A DNA stretch of 14,310 nt from JBGSWC01 sp041752635. Its GTDB lineage: Bacteria; Planctomycetota; Planctomycetia; Pirellulales; Lacipirellulaceae. The notes under the pieces were generated by a model that saw only the letters and a list, made by a program, of their open reading frames with translations, ran no database searches and had not been told where the DNA came from. The translations under genes were made by a program, and so were the position numbers. The DNA is taken from the NCBI GenBank assembly GCA_041752635.1, contig JBGSWC010000051.1, positions 1 through 14,310 on the forward strand. The letters are read 5' to 3'. This document shows, piece by piece, positions 7,510-14,310 of the stretch (the stretch's first letter is position 1; every line of letters starts with the position of its first letter).

Positions 7510-8576
7510 GAATGTGTAACGACCCCAGCGGCATCGATTTCGGTAGGCTGATCCTCGATGCGATCCGACAACGACGCAACCGAACGCCCCAGCGTCGACT
7601 CGACCCATCGATCATCGAAGATCGTGTCGAGGTAACGGGTGCCAGAATCGTGCAGGATGGCGACGCAAAGTTTGCCGGCGAGATACCGCTGATCGCGACG
7701 AATGACTTCGAGTACGCCTCCGGCAGAGCCCCCCACCAACAAAGCTTCGCGGTTTGCAGCACGCCGGCACCCGACGATACAGTCTTCGTCAGTGACTCGT
7801 TCGACGCGGTCGAAAGTCTGGCCACGTGCGAGTGCTGGCTCGCGAGCGGCGCCTAAGCCGGGAATAACGCGCGGTGCCGGTTGACCACCAAACAACACAC
7901 TGCCCCAGGCGTCGACTGCGATGACCTGCGTACGACGGCCGCGCTCGTGCAGATAATCGCGGCAACCGCGTGCGGTTCCAGTACTGCTGGCCGCCACATA
8001 GAGGTAGTCGAGTTGTGGCCCGTATAGGTCGTCGATTTCTTTGATCGTGCCGCGGTGATGTGCGAGAGGGTTCTGCAAATTCGCGTATTGATTGGGCCAG
8101 TAGCAGTCGAGCGTCGTATCGAGAACTTCGCGAACGCGGGCGATACGAGCGGCTAACAAACTGCCGTCGATCGGCTCGGTGACAAACTGTATTTCGGCCC
8201 CCAAGGCTCGCATGATGGCTAAGTTGGTTGGTTGCGCGAAGCAATCAGCGACACAGATAAATCGCAATACGTAATAGCCGCATACCTGAGCTAAACCGAT
8301 CCCCATATTGCCAGACGATGATTCCACAATGGTCGACCCGTCTCCGATCAAGCCTTGCTGACGCGCGAAATCGATCATTTGTCGGGCGGGTCGGTCTTTC
8401 GCACTGCCGCCAGGGTTAGCCGCTTCGAGTTTGGCGACTAGCTGCACGTTGGAGTCTTCGCAATATCGACGAAGTCGCACACAAGGTGTTTGCCCTATGG
8501 CAGCGAGAATGCCTAATTGATCACCTCGCCGAGAATCGAATTGACGAGAGACGCTTTGACGAGAAATTCGCACCAC
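7506..8576 (-). CDS. SbnA/cysteine-synthase-like PLP-dependent enzyme (fold type II)
   Basis: This 356-residue protein is a clear cysteine-synthase-superfamily member. K60 in NPGGSAKDRPARQMI is the PLP lysine, ESSSGNMG (85-92) the substrate loop, SSTGTARG (196-203) the phosphate-binding loop, GGSAGG (282-287) sits near the pyridine ring, and DSGTRYLDTIF (310-320) is the typical C-terminal motif. The SSSGN and GSAKDR wording resembles SbnA, which joins O-phospho-L-serine and L-glutamate to a diaminopropionate precursor, more than the cysteine synthase CysK. A plain cysteine synthase cannot be excluded. The start is a GTG at 8576, with AAAGG six or seven bases upstream; a second GTG follows directly. 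It is the first gene of the minus-strand operon and overlaps the next gene by four bases (ATGA). Confidence 0.85.
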   Translation of the reverse strand: MVRISRQSVSRQFDSRRGDQLGILAAIGQTPCVRLRRYCEDSNVQLVAKLEAANPGGSAKDRPARQMIDFARQQGLIGDGSTIVESSSGNMGIGLAQVCGYYVLRFICVADCFAQPTNLAIMRALGAEIQFVTEPIDGSLLAARIARVREVLDTTLDCYWPNQYANLQNPLAHHRGTIKEIDDLYGPQLDYLYVAASSTGTARGCRDYLHERGRRTQVIAVDAWGSVLFGGQPAPRVIPGLGAAREPALARGQTFDRVERVTDEDCIVGCRRAANREALLVGGSAGGVLEVIRRDQRYLAGKLCVAILHDSGTRYLDTIFDDRWVESTLGRSVASLSDRIEDQPTEIDAAGVVTHS

Positions 8577-8590
8577 GAGTTACCTTTCGA

Positions 8591-8636
8591 CCGCAAACAC
8601 CGAGAATCGACCGCGACTATATCTCCGCAAACACCG
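8591..8636 (-). promoter_or_regulatory. Tandem 12-bp repeats upstream of the PLP-enzyme operon
   Basis: On the minus strand CGGTGTTTGCGG occurs twice without mismatch (8636-8625 and 8602-8591), start to start 34 bases apart, about three helical turns. A degenerate third copy (9 of 12 bases) is at 8651-8640. Between the two perfect copies is TATAGT, a possible -10, with a weak TTGCTG 18 bases upstream. The pair lies 15-60 bases before the GTG start. This placement fits a repressor or activator site for the operon. I do not recognise the motif as a known Fur or other regulator box. Confidence 0.45.
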
Positions 8637-8759
8637 TCTCAGCAAACCTCGTGCCAGGGTGCGTAATCTGTGGCGACGAGCGTTATTCGTGTTCGCCAAT
8701 AGCCAGTCGGCGTGAGGTGGTCCGGAATCGACAGAAGTCGCCCAGCATCACCAGCCGCG

Positions 8760-9383
8760 CTACGCATTCAGAACTGCCTCTGCCGCTCGCTGACCGGATA
8801 TCACGGCCCCTTCCATCGACGCGGAATAACTCTGTTTGGTCTAATCGCCCGCGAGGGACAATCCTCGCAGGGGAGTGGCCTGTTCTGGTCGCAGAGTTTC
8901 GCTACCTGGTGACATGGCATAAAAGTCGTGTGGATGGTTGACGATCCGGTATCGGGTTACATGTCCCCGGAGCGGGAGCCCAATTGAATCTGCATCGCGG
9001 TAGACCTGCTCAAGCAGTTCTTCAACTGGGAGGTTGATAAACTTTTCGGGCGGATAGAGGATCACCGAGCACCGGCCCGCCACGTGGCGAAATGTGGTCC
9101 GAGATTGTTCGGCAAAGCAACACATTGATGTTGACGAGAAGTTAGTGCGGTCGTCTTTCAGAACGGGTTGATCAAGCTCGAACTGGATCGTGGCGGCTGA
9201 CAGCGACGGTAACGCGAACATCGGTTGGAACCATTCGTGCGATGCGAAGTGCTTCCGCAGGATATCTTGAGCTGGCTTAAGGGACGTTGCCAAAACGACA
9301 TGATCGGCAAAGAGTGTTTCGTCGCCAATTACGACGCCTTCAACCACGTCTGAGTCGATTATCAATTCAGAGACTGTTGGGAA
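8760..9383 (-). pseudogene. 5'-truncated carotenoid-desaturase-like FAD oxidoreductase with internal stop
   Basis: From 9383 down to 8844 the minus strand reads as the C-terminal half of an FAD-dependent desaturase of the phytoene/zeta-carotene desaturase type, starting at VSELIIDSDVVEGVVIGD and passing ADHVVLATSLKPAQDIL. It reaches LRGLSLAGD and then TAG (8841-8843), where this family has a tyrosine (GDYTKQ). The same frame continues TKQSYSASMEGAVISG and QRAAEAVLNA to a TAG at 8760-8762, the normal end of the family. So a single TAC/TAT-to-TAG change broke the gene. The N-terminal half with the FAD Rossmann motif is also missing: the frame meets TGA at 9384-9386 and joins another gene fragment. 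It is therefore a remnant, unless the stop is a sequencing error and translation starts internally (TTG 9365). Confidence 0.75.
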
Positions 9384-9519
9384 TCAGACGGATACGTCCC
9401 CATTCGTAATCGGTAAAAATCGCCGCCCCTAGCATCACGATCCCGGCGGCGACGGGAACCCGAGAGTACACCGCGGCGATTGTTGGCAGGACAGACTGAT
9501 TCAGTCCGAACCATGTGTC
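9367..9519 (-). pseudogene. Membrane-protein fragment (SPW-repeat-like), truncated
   Basis: The minus strand holds a 50-codon frame with a hydrophobic stretch and the ending VPVAAGIVMLGAAIFTDYEW / GRIRLIPNSL. TDYEWG-(x)-RLIP resembles the segment before the second SPW motif in SPW-repeat membrane proteins, where a helix and SPW would normally follow. Here it stops after RLIPNSL, exactly where the desaturase-like sequence begins. There is no ATG at its beginning and the frame opens inside the upstream gene. It is read as a leftover of a larger gene, not an intact one. The family assignment is tentative. Confidence 0.35.
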
Positions 9520-9761
9520 TTAACGATTTTGTTGTAAAGTCCGAGGATCAAAATCGACGGAGCCCACTGGCCGACAAAGAGGCTCATTCGTCGTTTACCT
9601 GCTAGGTGCAGCGCCAATGAGACTCCCATTGAACCAACAGCGGTCCACAAAAAGACATCGGATGGTAGGCGGGCCGTTTGTTGTTCAATCATCCGGGCAA
9701 CCGTTCCTTCAGAATGATCGCGTTCTGACAAGCCGCTTTTCGATTCCATCGTTTCAACCAT
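9501..9761 (-). CDS. Small membrane protein, hypothetical
   Basis: This 86-residue protein begins with ATG at 9761 and has a very good ribosome binding site, GGAGG (9774-9770), eight bases upstream. Residues 1-35 are polar and charged (ESKSGLSERDHSEGTVARMI), then TARLPSDVFLWTAVGSMGVSLALHL forms a first membrane segment. A short basic loop (AGKRRM) and a second segment (SLFVGQWAPSILILGLYNKI) follow, and the chain ends KTHGSD. The pattern of polar N-terminus, two membrane helices and the GQWAP-LGLYNK motif is one I associate with small conserved membrane proteins of planctomycetes and other bacteria. Their function is not known to me. It appears intact, unlike its downstream neighbours. Confidence 0.82.
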   Translation of the reverse strand: MVETMESKSGLSERDHSEGTVARMIEQQTARLPSDVFLWTAVGSMGVSLALHLAGKRRMSLFVGQWAPSILILGLYNKIVKTHGSD

Positions 9762-10253
9762 TTGGTAATCCTCCGTAGTAAGTAGTAAGTCGAGTTCCCC
9801 TTTTAGCGGAGCAAACGATGTACCGTCGGCGTAATTAACCAGTGTCCCTCCACGAACTTGGAATGTCGTATGCTAGCAAAAGGAAGGGGAGTTCTTGCTC
9901 TTCCAAGTGCGAAAGGCGTTCCATGTTTCAGCAGGGACCACGTCCGGGGACACAGCCATCCCTGCAGCGACCGTCGTTTAATCCAAATCGTTGCCCAACA
10001 AACAGTTGTGACTACTTTGGGGAGAATGGCTTTCCCCAGGTAGGGTCTCAGGAAGGGCCAAAATTTATGGGGCGTTCACTGTTGATCGCGACTTGCATTA
10101 TAATCTTCGCAGTGGAGGTCGCCGTCGGGTGGTCTGGCTGTTTCTGTTTGCTGCTCAGTGCCTGACTATTCCTGTCTGGTAGCTTCCGCGTCTGGCCACT
10201 CTTCCGGAATTCTCAAGAGCGTTTTCCACACCATCTTTTTCACGAGTAGGCTC
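9762..10253. other. Intergenic region between divergent genes
   Basis: This 490-base stretch separates the minus-strand membrane protein from the plus-strand PEP-CTERM gene. It holds the ribosome binding site of the former and a probable promoter of the latter. A short GTAGTAA tandem repeat lies at about 9775-9790. Several frames are open, but none has a good start or protein-like composition. Confidence 0.5.
10075..10104 (+). promoter_or_regulatory. Probable sigma70-type promoter for the PEP-CTERM gene
   Basis: TTCACT (10075-10080) and a perfect TATAAT (10099-10104) are separated by 18 bases. The start codon of the PEP-CTERM gene is about 150 bases downstream, which leaves a long leader. 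Confidence 0.45.
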
Positions 10254-10919
10254 ATGTCACACCGCGCGTTAACGGTCATCTTTCTTGCAATGGCGAGCTC
10301 GACCTCTCTTGTCGCAGCGCCGATCAATTGGAATTTTTGGACGGTCAATCAGACGGGACTTATGCCGGTCGGCAATCAAAACATCACCGTCACCTACAGT
10401 TCAACCGAGTTTTACGACGTGCTGCTCGGCATTCCGACTTGGAGTTCGGCTTCGACGTGGGCCGATGGCACAATTCTGTCGAACGGGCCTACCCAAAACA
10501 ACAACGTCATGCAAATCTTCGGGGGGAGCCCGAATGTCAACACGCTCAGTTTTTCGCAACCTGTCATTGATCCGGTGTTGGCAATCTGGAGCTTGGGCTC
10601 CGTTGTTCAGGGGCCCGCCTCATTTGTGTTCAACGGCTATAATCCGCAGAACATTGTGGGCGGTCCTAGCTCCGAATATGGGGGCAATCCGCTTGTGCTT
10701 AGTGGCGTTACCGTTTCGGGTATCGAAGGCAACGGATCGATCCAGTTTCTTGGGACTTACTCGAGTCTCTCGTGGACCAATCCACAATTTGAAGATTTCT
10801 ACGGTTTCAACGTGGGGGTTGTGGGGGTGGTGCCGGAACCAAGCGCGTTGATGCTTGCGGTCGTTTGCCTCGCGGGAGTGCTGTGGCGCAATCCACCGTC
10901 AACTTGGTGCGGCCACTGA
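10254..10919 (+). CDS. PEP-CTERM sorting-domain protein, exported
   Basis: The ATG at 10254 starts a typical signal peptide (MSHRALTVIFLAMASSTSLVAA, cleavage probably after VAA), so I prefer it to the earlier in-frame ATG at 10158. The mature part is beta-rich, with many Asn, Ser, Thr and Gly and few charges, as expected for a secreted surface protein. Near the end is VPEPSALMLAVVCLAGVLWR, the PEP motif followed by a membrane helix, which in such bacteria directs sorting by an exosortase/archaeosortase-like system. The usual cluster of arginines after the helix is reduced to one Arg, and an unusual NPPSTWCGH tail follows. The 3' end may therefore have been altered, since a sulfatase remnant begins 11 bases later. 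Binding target or function is unknown. Confidence 0.82.
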   Translation: MSHRALTVIFLAMASSTSLVAAPINWNFWTVNQTGLMPVGNQNITVTYSSTEFYDVLLGIPTWSSASTWADGTILSNGPTQNNNVMQIFGGSPNVNTLSFSQPVIDPVLAIWSLGSVVQGPASFVFNGYNPQNIVGGPSSEYGGNPLVLSGVTVSGIEGNGSIQFLGTYSSLSWTNPQFEDFYGFNVGVVGVVPEPSALMLAVVCLAGVLWRNPPSTWCGH

Positions 10920-10930
10920 GTGCCCCTCGG

Positions 10931-11059
10931 CTACCACTTCTCGGGAAGCTCCTCGGCGAGGTTGTTCATCTCGGTGGCGTCGGCTTCATGGTCGTACAGC
11001 TCCCACGACTTGCCGGCGCGGATCGCTTTGTAGCCCATTGCCAGCACGGGCTCGCGTTC
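10931..11059 (-). pseudogene. C-terminal fragment of a sulfatase gene
   Basis: The minus strand encodes MGYKAIRAGKSWELYDHEAD followed by ATEMNNLAEELPEKW and a TAG (10931-10933). The words AIR-G, WELYD, AD-TE-NNLA and the closing Trp are the C-terminal hallmark of planctomycete-type arylsulfatases (normally a G-x-WKLV strand comes before WELYD; here it is missing). Nothing of the roughly 400 residues that should precede it is present; instead the end of a PEP-CTERM gene adjoins at 11058. It is a degraded relic about 42 codons long, evidence of deletion or recombination at this place. Confidence 0.6.
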
Positions 11060-12462
11060 AACGCGCAAGCGCAAGCGATCGCCCCCGCCAAATCAGACCA
11101 GCAGCGACGAGACAACCCGCGAGTGCAAGGGAAGCAGGTTCGGGGACATTCGCACCAGTGTGACTCGAATCGACCGCCACGCTGCCAAAATTGGCCCGCC
11201 AGGTGTTGTAGTCTTCGCTGGTGACTTGGCCAAAGGTCGTCGCTTCGTTGGGGAGCGAGACTTCGGTCCCCAGGTTGTCTCGCCACACGGTGTAGTCGGC
11301 CGCGTTGACGAATCCGTCATTGTTGAAGTCGCCGGGGAGATCGGGCAGGTCGTCGAGTGAACCAACGGTGAGCAACGTGTAACCAGCGAGGTCGCCGGTG
11401 GTGAGGTATTCGAGCGTGTAGTCGTCACCGAGCGTGCCGGTGGTGATGTGCGACCACTGGAGGAGGTCGTGGTCCCAGTAGCGGATGGCATCGGTGCCTT
11501 CGACGAGATCAAGGAATTGCGAGATCGAATCGTCGGCGTCGCCGAAGAGGGCGAGTTGGCCGCCGGTGGCTAGGTCGACGTGGCTGTTAGTGTTACCGAA
11601 AAAGTCAACAATTAGCGTCCCAGCGACGCTGGTTAGTCCGTGATTTGTGATAGTTAAGCGTCCGTTGCCATATTGGCCAATTCTTAGTTCGCCACTAGTT
11701 GCCAACGTCGATCCGCTTCCATCTAAAATAACCCGTCCGTTTGAAGTCGAGTTTGACGCAATCCAACCCACCTCACAATTGACGTTTCCGCCATCCACAA
11801 TGTAAAGCTGCGCGTCACCAACCCGCCCAACGGTAAGGAATTCGTTTACCGACCATGACGAGCCAAAACCATCGACTGTCACCTCACCGTTGGATCCTCC
11901 ATTGACGCCAATCGCTGCCGCTGGAGTAATCGCTACTCCACCGCTGCTGATTTTAAGTGAACCAGAACCGTTGAGTCCGATTTGCAAAGAGTCGCTCAGC
12001 GTCCAAATTGCCCCGGCACCATCGATGGAGACTTTACCCGTCGATGTGTCCCTGTCTCCGATTCGCGCAGATGTACTGGTGACTGTTCCGTCGTTAACTA
12101 CGAATAAGCTTCCGTTGCCCCATTGGCCAACACTCAGGATGCCGTTGGTGGTCCAATTCGATCCCTCGCCATCTACTGTGACCGCGCTTGTTGACTCGTC
12201 ATCGACGGCGATAGTTGAGTTTCCATCCGTGACGACGCTACCGCCGTTGCGAATCTGAACAGTTGCATTTCCGTAGCGACCAACCGCCAACGTTTCGGTG
12301 TTAGTCCACGTTGAGCCCATACCATCGACGACGACTTCCCCAAAAGATTGTGGACCTGGGTTTTCGACAAATGGCCCGGCTCCCAACGTGGTACGAGTCG
12401 TGTTTAATGCACCACCTTCGACTATTCGCAAAGAGCCGACGCCATAACGACCAATATCTAGC
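11058..12462 (-). pseudogene. T5SS/PEP-CTERM-repeat, dockerin-like surface protein interrupted by an IS
   Basis: This is the 3' part of a large extracellular protein gene. The first two thirds are about six imperfect repeats of roughly 50 residues with the pattern V-x-VDG-GS-x-W ... L-x-VG-x-x-GNG-x-L-x-I-x-x-GG, which fits the T5SS/PEP-CTERM-associated repeat family (beta-helix-like). A dockerin-like segment follows (PGDFNNDGFVNAADYTVW and SEDYNTWRANFG, two calcium-binding-like loops). VPEPASLALAGCLVAAGLIW then RGRSLALAR is the PEP-CTERM tail. The frame continues upstream as LDIGRYGVGSLRIVEGG to 12461 and then enters the insertion sequence, where it meets a TGA. There is no signal peptide, so the 5' part must lie beyond the IS, outside the window. 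A TTG at 12431 is only an internal repeat codon. Confidence 0.85.
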
Positions 12463-12568
12463 CCTCAATCAAGCGAAGCCCACATTGACTTTTGTTTGAA
12501 AAACTCGAGAACCCTCGGCGTTTTGTGTGGGTATTGGAGGTAACAACAACTTCCTTACACACGCTCCA

Positions 12569-12574
12569 CGGAGG
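12569..12574 (+). promoter_or_regulatory. Ribosome binding site of the transposase gene
   Basis: The purine-rich CGGAGG lies seven bases before the GTG at 12582. It supports this start over the upstream TTG at 12492, which has no such motif. Confidence 0.55.
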
Positions 12575-12581
12575 GTTTCGA

Positions 12582-14129
12582 GTGAACGCCAACTTACGAC
12601 GGAAGGCTCGGGCACGCAAGCGAAAAATGCAGCGGCGGATCGACAAAAACAATTGGTCGGGCAAAACGCCCATGATTCGACCGGCCCGCGTTAAGTACGA
12701 ACTAGCCGACAAGCAACAAGCGATCGCCGCGGGAGGAATCGGAACGCTGCTGCAACTGATCAAGCAACTCGACTTGCGAAAAGAAATCAATCGATCGATT
12801 CGGCTGTTCAAGTTGCACCTGCCTTACGACGAAGCCGATCACGTTTTCAACATCGCGCTGAACCTGCTCACCGGAGGCAATTGCCTCGAACACATCGAAG
12901 ACCGTCGCTGCGACGAGGCCTACCTGAATGCGGTCGGGGCCGAGCGGATTCCTGACCCAACCACCGCCGGTGACTTCTGTCGCCGGTTCGACACCGAACA
13001 CATTCATTACCTGATGACCGCCTTCAACAGAATTCGAGAAAAGGTCTGGCAGCAGCAGCCGACCGAATTCTTCGACTGTGCGATCATCGAAGCCGATGGG
13101 ACGCAGGTGGAGACGTCCGCCGAAAAGAAGGAAGGCATTGGCATCAATTACAAAGGCCAATGGGGCTATCATCCCTTGGTGGTCACGCTGGCCAATACCC
13201 GCGAACCGCTATTCATCGCCAACCGCAGCGGCAACCGCCCCAGCCACGAACACTCGGCGTTCTACTTTGATCTGGCGGTGGAGCGGTGTCGCCAAGCGGG
13301 CTTTCGCAAAGTCGTGCTGCGGGGCGACACGGACTTCGCGCTCACCGAAAACTTCGACCACTGGGACGATGACGGCGTGGAGTTCGTATTCGGGATCGAC
13401 GCGATGCCCAAGCTCGTGGAGATGGCCGACAACCTCGACGAATCGGCGTGGAAATCGCTGTCACGCCATCGTTCAACGAAACCACCAATGACCCATCCTC
13501 GGGCCAAGCGAGAGCGTTTTAAAGAACAGATCGTCGTGGCAAACGGCTACCGGAACAAGAAACTCGCCGGCGAACGGATCGCCGAGTTCGACTATCGGCC
13601 GGGCAAATGCAATCGCAGTTACCGAGTGATCGTGCTGCAGAAGGAAGTTCACGTGACGCAGGGTCAGCAGCGATTATTTGACAAAGAAGAGCCGGTCTAC
13701 TTCTTTTACATCACCAACGCAGCCAGGTCTTCGAAGTCGACTCGGCAAGTCGTCGTCGCTGCCAATGCCCGCTGCAACCAGGAGAACAACATCGCCCAGC
13801 TGAAGCAGTGTGCGTTGTCGGCTCCGCTGAATGATCTGACGAGCAACTGGGCTTACATGGTGATCGCCTCGCTGGCTTGGAACTTGAAGATCTGGTCGGG
13901 CCTGCTGATCAAGCCGAGTGGCACGGCCCAGCAGAAGGCCGAGCAGACGGCGATCAAGCACAAGTTGATCGGGATGGACTTCACCACGTTCCGGGATCGC
14001 TTGTTGATGGTTCCGGCGCAGATCATTCGTCGAAGTCGGAGTCTCGTGTATCGGCTGCTCAGTTATCGACCTTCGGTCGATTGGCTGTTGCTGATCGATC
14101 GCAACGTCCGTCGCCCGCTGCGATGTTGA
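12582..14129 (+). CDS. IS1380-family-like DDE transposase
   Basis: This 515-residue protein starts at the GTG at 12582. The N-terminus is strongly basic (NANLRRKARARKRKMQRR), as expected for end binding, and is followed by the family-like YELADKQQAIAAGGIGTL and a helical segment. The RNase-H-fold catalytic residues are probably D172 (IIEADGTQ), D249 (LRGDTDFA) and E401 (RCNQENNIAQLKQ), a DDE set with a long beta-strand insertion between the second D and E, as in IS4/IS1380 relatives. The sequence is uninterrupted, so the element may be active. The family label rests on these motifs, the CCT inverted repeats and the length; related IS4-like groups are the alternative. Confidence 0.85.
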   Translation: MNANLRRKARARKRKMQRRIDKNNWSGKTPMIRPARVKYELADKQQAIAAGGIGTLLQLIKQLDLRKEINRSIRLFKLHLPYDEADHVFNIALNLLTGGNCLEHIEDRRCDEAYLNAVGAERIPDPTTAGDFCRRFDTEHIHYLMTAFNRIREKVWQQQPTEFFDCAIIEADGTQVETSAEKKEGIGINYKGQWGYHPLVVTLANTREPLFIANRSGNRPSHEHSAFYFDLAVERCRQAGFRKVVLRGDTDFALTENFDHWDDDGVEFVFGIDAMPKLVEMADNLDESAWKSLSRHRSTKPPMTHPRAKRERFKEQIVVANGYRNKKLAGERIAEFDYRPGKCNRSYRVIVLQKEVHVTQGQQRLFDKEEPVYFFYITNAARSSKSTRQVVVAANARCNQENNIAQLKQCALSAPLNDLTSNWAYMVIASLAWNLKIWSGLLIKPSGTAQQKAEQTAIKHKLIGMDFTTFRDRLLMVPAQIIRRSRSLVYRLLSYRPSVDWLLLIDRNVRRPLRC

Positions 14130-14310
14130 CGTTCCACACCCAACGAAGTCAGTGTCCGGACGCACTGATACCGCCGCCACGCCCGACCCCAGAAAGACTT
14201 CACAACAATGCCAATCAATCCCGCCAACTCACACCGCCAGCCATGCTGGACGACTTGCCGCTGCGCGGAGAAAAACACATTAATTCGTATTCGAGAACGC
14301 TTGTTTAAGG

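Larger units (their letters stand above)
12463..14310 (+). mobile_element. IS1380-family-like insertion sequence, complete
   Basis: The left end CCTCAATCAAGCG (12463-12475) and the reverse complement of the right end at 14298-14310 (CCTTAAACAAGCG) agree at 11 of 13 bases and so form the terminal inverted repeats. The CCT terminal trinucleotide is typical of IS1380-type elements. The element is 1848 bases long and carries one transposase gene. The left flank ends ...CTAGC; the target-site duplication cannot be seen because the right repeat ends on the last base of the window. About 180 bases after the transposase stop hold no gene. It has inserted into the PEP-CTERM-repeat gene. Confidence 0.8.

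Noticed and set aside
8591..8651. CRISPR-like repeat reading of the 12-mers
   Set aside because: Repeats are too short, there are only two exact copies, and no cas gene is present.
9842..10165. 107-codon plus-strand frame with a hydrophobic end
   Set aside because: It starts with GTG without a ribosome binding site, has biased low-complexity composition, and covers the promoter of the PEP-CTERM gene.
11093..11512. Ser/Thr/Pro-rich minus-strand frame of 139 codons
   Set aside because: It is the out-of-frame reading of the dockerin/PEP-CTERM coding sequence.
12492..12581. Extended N-terminus of the transposase from TTG 12492
   Set aside because: There is no ribosome binding site; GGAGG before GTG 12582 and the basic N-terminus from there fit the family better.
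1..14310. tRNA or rRNA genes, including a tRNA as integration target
   Set aside because: I saw no cloverleaf-like sequence or tRNA T-loop motif next to either candidate attachment site or elsewhere.

Overview
The window looks like a piece of a planctomycete chromosome (order Pirellulales or a relative; this is an inference). The signs are PEP-CTERM sorting tails, a dockerin-like segment of the planctomycete type (FNNDGFVNAADY), a T5SS/PEP-CTERM repeat protein, a JAMM-type JAB peptidase of the ubiquitin-like kind, and a sulfatase remnant. It is an accessory, actively rearranging region: several genes are truncated, interrupted or reduced to fragments.

Layout. (1) 1-825: the 3' part of a JAB/JAMM metalloprotease gene that runs in from the left edge, then a small charged protein. 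(2) About 880-4040: a probable small integrative element. It holds an unrecognised 347-aa protein, a pair of related hairpins, an excisionase-like HTH gene and a tyrosine recombinase overlapping it by one base (TAATG). Imperfect direct repeats sharing CTAGGAAAG lie outside this block on both sides (882-916 and 3996-4036) and could be attachment sites. (3) 4244-8576, minus strand: a three-gene operon with two ATGA stop/start overlaps. It encodes an SbnA/cysteine-synthase-like PLP enzyme, an FAD/NAD(P)-binding protein and a Y4yA/SbnH-like fold-type III PLP decarboxylase. Two perfect 12-bp repeats sit just upstream of its first gene. (4) 8760-9761, minus strand: a carotenoid-desaturase-like gene fragment with no 5' half and an in-frame TAG, abutting a membrane-protein fragment, preceded by an intact 86-aa membrane protein. 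(5) 10254-12462: a plus-strand PEP-CTERM protein, a sulfatase C-terminal fragment, and a minus-strand T5SS-repeat/dockerin/PEP-CTERM protein. (6) 12463-14310: an IS1380-like insertion sequence that interrupts the last gene. Its outer terminal repeat ends on the final base of the window.

How the genes may work together. The most interesting unit is the 4244-8576 operon. SbnA-type enzymes build a 2,3-diaminopropionate precursor from O-phosphoserine and glutamate in staphyloferrin B biosynthesis, and SbnH-type enzymes decarboxylate an intermediate. Here an FAD/NAD(P)-binding protein is translationally coupled between the two, where a staphylococcal cluster would use other enzymes. A small amino-acid-derived metallophore, opine-like or amine product is a reasonable inference. 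No NIS synthetase, NRPS or transporter gene is visible in the window, so the product stays open.

All calls come from reading the sequence. No database search or structure prediction was run.
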